The notes beneath the pieces were generated by a model that saw only the letters and a program-made list of their open reading frames with translations, was not told the origin of the DNA and did no database searches. From Neckera pumila (taxonomy: Eukaryota; Streptophyta; Bryopsida; Hypnales; Neckeraceae): a DNA stretch of 64,000 nt. Within the stretch, counting starts at the first letter, position 1; every line of letters starts with the position of its first letter. Where the stretch lies: contig OZ018408.1 of the NCBI GenBank assembly GCA_963969595.1, positions 36,518,108 to 36,582,107 on the forward strand. Direction: 5' to 3'. Shown in pieces: positions 57,444 through 64,000 of the stretch. The position numbers and the translations under genes are program-made.

Positions 57444-60400
57444 TTATGAACTAAGTTGTGTCTTTTCCTTTCGGACTTGTGCTAACGATCGCATCTTCAT
57501 TGACAACATATGTTTGTGGTGGGAAGATGGTGGTAACGTTTTTGTAAACAAATCAGCGATGTTCTCGGCAGAGGTAATCTTCTCGATGGATATGGTGCCG
57601 ATTTTTGTTTGCTCAGCAGCATAGAAGATTTTCGGTGTCAAATGCTTCGTATTGTTGGATTTAATGAAACCTTCTGACATCTGGTGCCGGCAGGCGTCAT
57701 TATCCTCGAAGATCTTCATAGGTTTTATATCAATCTCGAGGTTTGCTAACGTTTTTAGGCTTGATGACATATTTCGCAGCCAAACAGCTTCCTTGGTGGT
57801 GTCAAATAAGGCGATCAATTCAGCATGATTTGAAGATGTTGCGACTGTGGGTTGTAGCTTCGAACTCCAGGAGATCGCTGAATCAGCCATAGTAAAAACG
57901 TAGCCGGACTGCGACCTTCCTTTCTCAGGAGCCGACAGGTACCCGGCATCTGCATAACCTTTAATCGGTTGGAAATTTCTTTCAAAAAGAATGCCGTAGT
58001 CTCTGGTCCCGTTCAAGTAACGTAGCATATGTTTTACTCCGCGCCAGTGTCGTTTAGTCGGTTCCGCGCTATGTCTTGACAATAAATGAGTTGAGAACTT
58101 CAGGTCTGGTCTTACATTTAGCGATAACCAAGACATTGACATTACAGCGGTAATATATGGGTACTCCGAAGAGAGTATCTCTTCATTCTCTCGCAACGGA
58201 CCATACTCGTCTTGATCCGTTTTTAGGGTTCTAACCGTTAAAGGTGTGGAGACTGGATGAGCCTCTGACATCGCGAATTTCTCGAGAAGTCTACTTGTAT
58301 ATGAAGTCATATGCAAGAATACAGAGCCGTCCTCAAAATGCTCTAGTTCCACGCCTAAGCATCTTGGAGTTCGTCCATAGTCCTTGATTTTGTACTTGTG
58401 TTTCATCAGGTCAACAGTTTTCTCGACTGCTGCCCGAGTGCCGAAGATATTTAAGTCATCGACATAAATTGCGATCAGCACAAGGTGCTTTCCTCTGCGG
58501 TTCACAAATACACAAGGTGTGTATTTATTTGCTTTAAAACCCTGTTGGATCAGATAATCCGTTAAATTCTGGTACCATAGTCGTCCAGACTGTTTCAAGC
58601 CATAAATGGCTTTTTGGATCCTTACAACTTGACCCAGTTCTCTCTTTCTCTTCCTAGAGATGATATTCAGATTTTCAAGATTGGTAGGATCTGAGGAGGG
58701 GGCAAACGTCACACGTTTATGGCCCTTTCCCAAATCCTGCGTTTTCTTGTCGACTAGCTCTGCTTTTGCTCTCTGGGACTGTCCCGAGTTGCCCATATCC
58801 TGCATTGAGCTCTCTTTTGTCGAGTTGATGGATTCTACCCCTTCGGGGAGCTCCATACACATTTCTTTGTCCATCCTGCCATACAGGTAGGCTGTGACAA
58901 TATCTAACAGTCTAAATGAGAGTCTTTCCTGCACAGCCAGAGCTATTAGGAATCTGAATGTAATTGAATCCATTACTGGGCTGTAGGTGAAATCATAGTC
59001 AATTCCAAACTGTTGAGTAAAGCCCTTCGCAACTAAGCGTGCTTTATAGCGGATTATCTTTCCTTCAGAGTCTCTTTTCTTTGCAAAAACCCATTTAGAA
59101 CGAATGGGTTTCATATCAAGTGTCTTAGGCTGCGGCACCCCAAAGACTTGTCTTTCTTTCATTGAATTCATCTCATCTTGCATTGCACGTTTCCAGTGCG
59201 GCCATTCTACTGATCTCTTTGCTTGTGGGACCGTTTTTGGTATGTCAGGGTTTTCTAAAATAGCATTGACGGTGTGCACCATCAAGGCTTCATTCTTACA
59301 AATGGTTCGTCTATCCCAGACGTGATCAGTGAGTGCTACATCCGTTGCTTCTTCGAAGCTAGACTGGTTAGTTGCTACTCCCCTTGGACCTTGTGTTACT
59401 CCCCCTGTCTCCGGCAATGCCCCCCCAGTAATATGTGGTGCTCTCCCTAAATTCTTTGGCTTATTTTTAGACCCTAAAGGACGTCCCCTTTTCCGTCGAA
59501 TTTGAGAGACGTTCGCCGGTGTATTATCTGGTAGTATTCGTGCTGGAGTGTATTGGACTTGGGTGTAGGGGGTTTTTACAATATCAGGTGTGTCAGCAAA
59601 AGCATCAGGTAGCTTGCGAGCAAGTTCTTGCAGCCTCAGTATTCGTTGCACTTCCCCATCGCAGCGATAATCTGGGCTGTCGTCAATTGTCGTTGTATGC
59701 CAATTAATGTCTAAAACCGTGGCAGGCAGCTGTTCTTTGATTTCCATGAATGGAAAATGTTGTTCATCAAAATGGCAGTCTAGAAACCTTGCCCTAAATA
59801 GGTCTCCAGTTTTTGGTTCTATATACTTTATCAGGGAATTACCTACGTTCCCAACGTAGATACCCTGCTTCCTCTGAGGTCCGAACTTTTTCCTTTTCGT
59901 GGGGTCAAGCGGCACCTCAACAGAACATCCGAATTTCCTTAAATGTTTTATATCCGGTGCATTTCCCGTCGCTAACTGATGTGGACTCATCTTATTTCCT
60001 GCAGATGGGCGGTATCTAATGAGATCAGCAGCATGCATTACTGCGTGGCCCCAGGCCGTTAAAGGTAAGTTGGACTTGAGTAGCAGAGGACGAGCTATCC
60101 ATTGTATTCTCCGAATTAAGCTTTCGGCGAGTCCATTCTGAAAATGGACTTCTGGTAGTGCTACTTCAAGTGTTATACCTTGTGCTGTGCAGTAATTTTG
60201 GAATGTTTTAGACGTAAACTCACCTGCCCCATCAACTCGAATGTCCCTGACACTATTATCTGGAAATCTAACTTGCATCCTAATTAACTGTATCAACATC
60301 TTCGCGAAAGCGTGATTCCTTGTTGACAACAGGTTGACCTCACTCCACCTTGAGGTGGAGTCTATCATCACCATAAAGTACCTAAATGGTCCTGATGGTG

Positions 60401-62114
60401 GTGATATTGGGCCACATATGTCAACCTGAATGCGATTGAGAAAAGGTTTGAGCTCTTTATCTTTTATTTCTTTTGCTGGACGTAGTATGAGTTTGCCCCG
60501 AGAGCATGCCAGGCATGACTCGGGTAGCCTTGATGAAATTTTGATGTTTCCCGCTGTCGATTTTAATATATTTTGCAGCATTCTCGTTGAGGGATGACCC
60601 AGGCGGTCGTGCCAAAGTCTGCCATCATCAGTGATCTCTCCTGTAAGTGCAATAAACTCGTTGGTTGCTATTTCAAATTCGATAAGGCCATTGTCAGTAT
60701 AATAAAACTTCTCTGCACAATTTCCATGTTCGTTTGTAAGGGTCTTGAACCTTTCCCTTGTCGTGAATATGTGTGTGTTGATCTCATAGCCACTGTTAAA
60801 CACATCATTCTCGCATAAAACTTGTCTTCTTGCCGTCGGAATAAGAAGAGCTCTTTCAGCATAGATGCGAGTGCCTCCAGGTAAAATAAACGTAGCTGGT
60901 CCTGATCCACGTACAATGAGATTTAAACCACTCATCGAGGCTATCTTATAGTTTTCACGCTGCATCTTCGTGAAGTATTTGGCACTTTTGACGACTGTAA
61001 TTGTCGCTCCTGAATCAAGTAGCATCATTGATCTATTTGTCCGCTGTTGCTGTTCAAATACTGCATTTGTCTCCTCAAGGCGAACCTGGTCCAAATAATT
61101 ATATTCATCTTCGTTTTCAGTACGTTGCTTTTGATTTTTGTTCTTGTCATTACTGATTTTCTTAGTGCCTCTCCAGGGTGACAAATTATTTTCTCTTCGG
61201 TATTTATCAACAACGTCCTTTGGTGTTCGACAATCTCGTGCGAAGTGACGTTTCTTGCCACATCTGAAACACTTCCCAAAGGTTTTTGATTTATTCTTCC
61301 TTATATTATCCTCATCTTTCTTACCAGGGGTCGCGGATCTCCGAGCCCTCTTCTCTTGTCGTTTCCACGGTTTTCTTCTTCTGTTTGGATCCTGCTGCTT
61401 TTCTCTTGTGTAATTCAATTCTGGGGTCGCTATAGTCCCAGCAGGTCTTTGTTTTGCCAATTCTTTTGCAACATTGTTGAATTTCTCATTCTCAGCCAGG
61501 TAAATGAATAGGTCTCTTGAGTTCTTATATTCTCTTGCTAGCAATGACTCTCGAAGTCCCATCCTTTCGGGTCCCATTGTCGATAATGTCTTGAATATTA
61601 TGTTTTCTTCTGTTACTGGCCTCTTACAATATGCTAGCTTTGCTGTCAGTTTAAATAGCGCTGCTTTATAATCATCAAGTAGGTCAAAATCCATATGACG
61701 AAGACTTAACCATGCTTGCCATGTTTCAGGATATGTAATTTCACGCATGGCTTCAAAACGGGATTGAATCTCTTCCCAGAGGTCGCAAGGTGTATCATGA
61801 TGATACATTTGAAGGGCTAGATCGTCTTTGAGTCTTAGACGGATTGCTAAGGTAGCTGTGTCTTTCTGCATTCGATCATAATCTGCTTCGGACTTTCCAA
61901 AAATCAATGTGGGATCTTCTTCCTTTGCCTTCCTCCGTCTTTCTACTTCAGCCGGTGTCGGTGGGCGAGTTGTTATACCCTCTAAGCCTTTACTAGAAAG
62001 GTATTGACGCATATTCGTCATCCACATTATGTAATTTGTCCCGTCCTCTTCCAATGGTTTGAAACCTGGTTCTGCAGGTATTCTTGGATAGACAGATTCT
62101 GTTTGTAAGGCCAT
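57444..62114 (-). CDS. Copia Gag-Pol polyprotein, intact
   Basis: One uninterrupted 1556-codon frame. In order: a Gag domain (Trp-rich start, about 20-230); a CCHC zinc knuckle CFRCGKKRHFARDC (about 280-293); the aspartic protease LLDSGAT (about 366); a GAG-pre-integrase segment LWHDRLGHPS; the integrase DDE core (VDICGP about 565, VDGAGEF about 628, NGLAES about 662); reverse transcriptase from about 1000 (RYKARLVAKGF, LDIVTAYLYG about 1070, catalytic YVDD about 1218); and RNase H (GYADAGYLS about 1386, NHAELIAL, ENIADLFTKTLP). The order integrase before reverse transcriptase is diagnostic of Ty1/copia. It is made as one polyprotein and cleaved by its own protease; the products form cytoplasmic virus-like particles, copy the RNA into DNA and integrate it in the nucleus. 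A hydrophilic insert of about 60 residues (Ser-, Lys-, Gln-rich) sits inside the reverse transcriptase before KAIYGLKQSGRLW. Confidence 0.97.
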   Translation of the reverse strand: MALQTESVYPRIPAEPGFKPLEEDGTNYIMWMTNMRQYLSSKGLEGITTRPPTPAEVERRRKAKEEDPTLIFGKSEADYDRMQKDTATLAIRLRLKDDLALQMYHHDTPCDLWEEIQSRFEAMREITYPETWQAWLSLRHMDFDLLDDYKAALFKLTAKLAYCKRPVTEENIIFKTLSTMGPERMGLRESLLAREYKNSRDLFIYLAENEKFNNVAKELAKQRPAGTIATPELNYTREKQQDPNRRRKPWKRQEKRARRSATPGKKDEDNIRKNKSKTFGKCFRCGKKRHFARDCRTPKDVVDKYRRENNLSPWRGTKKISNDKNKNQKQRTENEDEYNYLDQVRLEETNAVFEQQQRTNRSMMLLDSGATITVVKSAKYFTKMQRENYKIASMSGLNLIVRGSGPATFILPGGTRIYAERALLIPTARRQVLCENDVFNSGYEINTHIFTTRERFKTLTNEHGNCAEKFYYTDNGLIEFEIATNEFIALTGEITDDGRLWHDRLGHPSTRMLQNILKSTAGNIKISSRLPESCLACSRGKLILRPAKEIKDKELKPFLNRIQVDICGPISPPSGPFRYFMVMIDSTSRWSEVNLLSTRNHAFAKMLIQLIRMQVRFPDNSVRDIRVDGAGEFTSKTFQNYCTAQGITLEVALPEVHFQNGLAESLIRRIQWIARPLLLKSNLPLTAWGHAVMHAADLIRYRPSAGNKMSPHQLATGNAPDIKHLRKFGCSVEVPLDPTKRKKFGPQRKQGIYVGNVGNSLIKYIEPKTGDLFRARFLDCHFDEQHFPFMEIKEQLPATVLDINWHTTTIDDSPDYRCDGEVQRILRLQELARKLPDAFADTPDIVKTPYTQVQYTPARILPDNTPANVSQIRRKRGRPLGSKNKPKNLGRAPHITGGALPETGGVTQGPRGVATNQSSFEEATDVALTDHVWDRRTICKNEALMVHTVNAILENPDIPKTVPQAKRSVEWPHWKRAMQDEMNSMKERQVFGVPQPKTLDMKPIRSKWVFAKKRDSEGKIIRYKARLVAKGFTQQFGIDYDFTYSPVMDSITFRFLIALAVQERLSFRLLDIVTAYLYGRMDKEMCMELPEGVESINSTKESSMQDMGNSGQSQRAKAELVDKKTQDLGKGHKRVTFAPSSDPTNLENLNIISRKRKRELGQVVRIQKAIYGLKQSGRLWYQNLTDYLIQQGFKANKYTPCVFVNRRGKHLVLIAIYVDDLNIFGTRAAVEKTVDLMKHKYKIKDYGRTPRCLGVELEHFEDGSVFLHMTSYTSRLLEKFAMSEAHPVSTPLTVRTLKTDQDEYGPLRENEEILSSEYPYITAVMSMSWLSLNVRPDLKFSTHLLSRHSAEPTKRHWRGVKHMLRYLNGTRDYGILFERNFQPIKGYADAGYLSAPEKGRSQSGYVFTMADSAISWSSKLQPTVATSSNHAELIALFDTTKEAVWLRNMSSSLKTLANLEIDIKPMKIFEDNDACRHQMSEGFIKSNNTKHLTPKIFYAAEQTKIGTISIEKITSAENIADLFTKTLPPSSHHKHMLSMKMRSLAQVRKEKTQLSS

Positions 62115-62184
62115 CGACGCTCCTTGTTTTTAAATTTCGTTCAAAACTTCTCTTTTCGCTCTGCGGCGAGCAGTGCTGATAACG

Positions 62185-62458
62185 TGACAGTACGTTTTCA
62201 CTCGGACTCCATCTCTCGATAAGAGATGAAGCTGCCTACGTACCTCAGGCTCAAAATCACATTATCTCTTAATAGCCTAAGGATCAGAGTGATGATACGT
62301 AGTTCTGGCTGAGAAGCAACGCGACTCCTCAGAACCTCAACCTTTAAGAGGTACAACCTTAACCTTGAAGAGGTACGAACTAGTGGTATGAAACGGCAGT
62401 ATACTGACCGTATATGCATACGTAGCCAAGCTACCTGACCATTGACCAGGTCTCGACA
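62185..62458 (-). repeat. 5' LTR of the copia element
   Basis: 274 bp; would hold the promoter for the element's transcript on the - strand. The 70-bp leader between it and the Gag start (62115-62184) is short and GC-balanced. Confidence 0.96.
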
Positions 62459-62484
62459 AGTCACTTATAGTTAAGTAAAAAGCA

Positions 62485-62818
62485 TAAATTGTGTTAAAGT
62501 TGAATTTCAGACCTCATTTAGGCATAGTTGAATAATTTTTTCTAAAAATCTTTGAACTACTAAAATGTGTAGAGTCAATGTAGTTTTCATCTCCAAAAAA
62601 TTTATGGACAAAGGGGTAGGAAGCAAAATTCTCTTTGACATTTAAACACCCTTTTAGAATTTTGTCCATAACTTTTTGTTGGAAGCTCTATATTCAAACG
62701 GATTTTTGGAGATGAAAACGACATTGATTCTACACATTTTGAAGTTTAAAGATTTTTTGAAAAAAATTATTCTAGTATGCCTAAATGAGGTCTAAAATTT
62801 GACTTTTAACATAATTCT
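62485..62818. repeat. Large foldback: about 115-bp inverted arms
   Basis: The left arm (62485-62600) and right arm (62703-62818) are imperfect inverted repeats: both contain CCTCATTTAGGCATA (or complement), 'aataatttttt.tcaaaaaatcttt', 'atgtgtaga.tcaatgt' and 'gttttcatctccaaaaa'. The central 100 bp is single copy and contains 'ttgtccataactttttgttgg', a phrase shared with the TTAA-type MITEs. The copia element sits 22 bp from the left arm. A diverged single arm occurs near 13480-13520. Confidence 0.8.
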
Positions 62819-63610
62819 TGAATTTGAACAATGAGTGATCTCTCTTCAAAATATCACATATTCTTTGAGATTTCACTATAGACAATTGATTTTTCTATAT
62901 AAACAACCTCTTCATCCTTCATTTTCACCAATTGTCAATGAATTATGACTATCACATTGCCATTAAAAAAGATCTTGATAGTAGATGTCATAGGACTAAT
63001 TTTGACATTTGAGTTTTTTTCCAAAACTTGGTTAGAGTACAAGGTGTGCAATAATCAAGGTTAAAGGTGCATTATAATACCTAAATCCTAATTATTTAAT
63101 GCCTTGTACTTGGATATTGAACCACTAACACATCCGACGTCATGGTGCAAGGTAAACGGCTATAGGGGAAAAAACAATCCTTTATCCAATTTAAATGTTA
63201 TTGTGGGGTCCTTTCAGCTGCTCTGGAGCGGACACTTGAAGTTTGGAATTTTTTGTAATGTATTGAATTTCTAATGTACAAAATGTTCACACATAAGAGA
63301 TGGTCCAACAACGGTTGTGGAAATATCTGCTGTATGTGAACTTTAGAAATTCAATATGAAATTTTTGTGTTTCAAGGTAGAATAATTTTCAAGGTGCCTC
63401 CCTAATTATTTTAAGAACTCCAACCTACAAACAATTTTAAATGTCAATTGAATAACTACAAGTATTGTATTTCTCCTTCACTTTTTGAAAAATTTGGAGA
63501 ACAAAGCTTGAAGTGTAAACTTTGCCATCTTTTCTTCCAAAAATAGTTTAGATTTTTTTTTGGCTCTATGGTCTTCAAAGAGTTATGGCACAAATTTGTC
63601 TTCTATATAA
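62819..63610. other. AT-rich intergenic DNA, no gene seen
   Basis: No open frame of note. An inverted pair around 63260-63350 ('gtattgaatttctaatgtacaaaatg' and 'tttagaaattcaatatgaaatttttg') hints at another small decayed element. Confidence 0.4.
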
Positions 63611-64000
63611 CCCCTAAAGTCCCAAGGCCATTTTTCTATCAAAACCATTGAAAACTGCCATTCTTATTGCGTTCACCCAAGAAAACAAAACAAAATAAAA
63701 AAATTTAGAATCTAACCATAGGATCTTGTACTTCACTTGTCTAAGATCATGTGGTAAAAATTTTATGAAGTTTGACTGTATAGATTGGAAGATACAAGCA
63801 TTCAAAGTTGAAAAAAAAAGCTTTTTTTAACATTGTCCTGCAATTTTAGATGGCTTTGACTGCCATTTGTGAAATATTTTGCACTACAGACTTTGAATTT
63901 ACAAAATTTTGTGTTGAAGAATTGAGTTGAAAGTCTAGGAAAAAATTCAAAAATATAAACTTGATTTTTATTCTTTAAAAAATTGTTAAGTAGAAGTAGG
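63611..64000 (-). mobile_element. TTAA-type MITE, truncated by the window end
   Basis: Starts CCCCTAAAGTCCCAAGGCC, directly after TATAA, and continues as the reverse complement of the right 390 bp of the copy at 16025-16937 ('ccataggatcttgta', 'ttgtctaagatcatgtgg', 'gattggaagatacaagcattcaaagttgaaaaa', 'aattgttaagtagaagtagg'). The far end lies outside the window. Confidence 0.8.

Larger units (their letters stand above)
57076..62458 (-). mobile_element. Complete, young Ty1/copia LTR retrotransposon
   Basis: The 5383-bp element reads on the - strand. LTRs of 274 bp (62185-62458 is the 5' LTR, 57076-57349 the 3' LTR) start TGTCGAGACC and end TACTGTCA, and differ at a single base (C at 57306, T in the matching place near 62415). 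The 5-bp target duplication AGTCA flanks both sides (57071-57075 and 62459-62463). A purine tract AAGAGGGGGAG adjoins the 3' LTR (57350-57360). The primer-binding site after the 5' LTR reads CGTTATCAGCACTG, which only partly resembles the initiator-Met tRNA complement. The near-identical LTRs, intact polyprotein and intact target duplication all point to a recent insertion that could still be active. Confidence 0.97.

Overview
This is nuclear DNA of a land plant, most likely a seed-free lineage (lycophyte, fern or bryophyte); I cannot place it more precisely. The evidence is a plant-type dynamin-related GTPase (DRP4 class), an 18-exon gene with ordinary short GT-AG plant introns, an intact Ty1/copia element, and very AT-rich intergenic DNA filled with decayed and nested transposons. 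There is no sign of operons, Shine-Dalgarno sites, CRISPR arrays or any prokaryotic organisation.

Layout. (1) 1-20 kb: no convincing host gene. This is a graveyard of miniature inverted-repeat elements (MITEs), several inside one another: family M1 (TIR starting AAGGTAACT, about 286 bp), family M2 (TIR AACTAAGGTAGAARCACCC, about 400 bp), CACTA-like foldbacks, a 5'-truncated non-LTR insertion, and a roughly 0.92-kb family flanked by TTAA. (2) 20.9-24.9 kb: a hAT-superfamily transposase broken by in-frame stops, with GC-rich tandem repeats on its 5' side. (3) 25-29 kb: more repeats and unassigned DNA. (4) 29.5-39.8 kb: a complete gene on the + strand for a TRIM37-like RING/B-box/coiled-coil/MATH ubiquitin ligase, reconstructed here as 18 coding exons and 928 codons. 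(5) 40.9-43.0 kb: an intronless DRP4/Mx-type dynamin-related GTPase on the - strand, convergent with the ligase gene. (6) 44.0-52.2 kb: a candidate 8.25-kb piggyBac element whose transposase is degenerate (nonsense codons, local frame disruption, loss of one catalytic Asp). (7) 52.2-57.0 kb: AT-rich DNA with microsatellites, a SINE-like segment and an M2 MITE. (8) 57.08-62.46 kb: a complete, very young Ty1/copia retrotransposon on the - strand, with 274-bp LTRs differing at one base, a 5-bp target duplication and one uninterrupted 1556-codon Gag-Pol frame. (9) 62.5-64 kb: a large foldback and the start of another TTAA-flanked MITE running off the window.

The best candidate for an undescribed system is the piggyBac family. 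Its conserved end (TTAACCCCTAAAGGACC) recurs about ten times here. It bounds roughly 0.92-kb non-autonomous copies at 8821-9744, 10694-11611 and 16025-16937, and also the region holding the broken transposase. Two copies can be compared with related unoccupied sites in this same window, which shows 4-bp TTAA or TTAT target duplications directly. Only the two host genes and the copia polyprotein look intact and functional.
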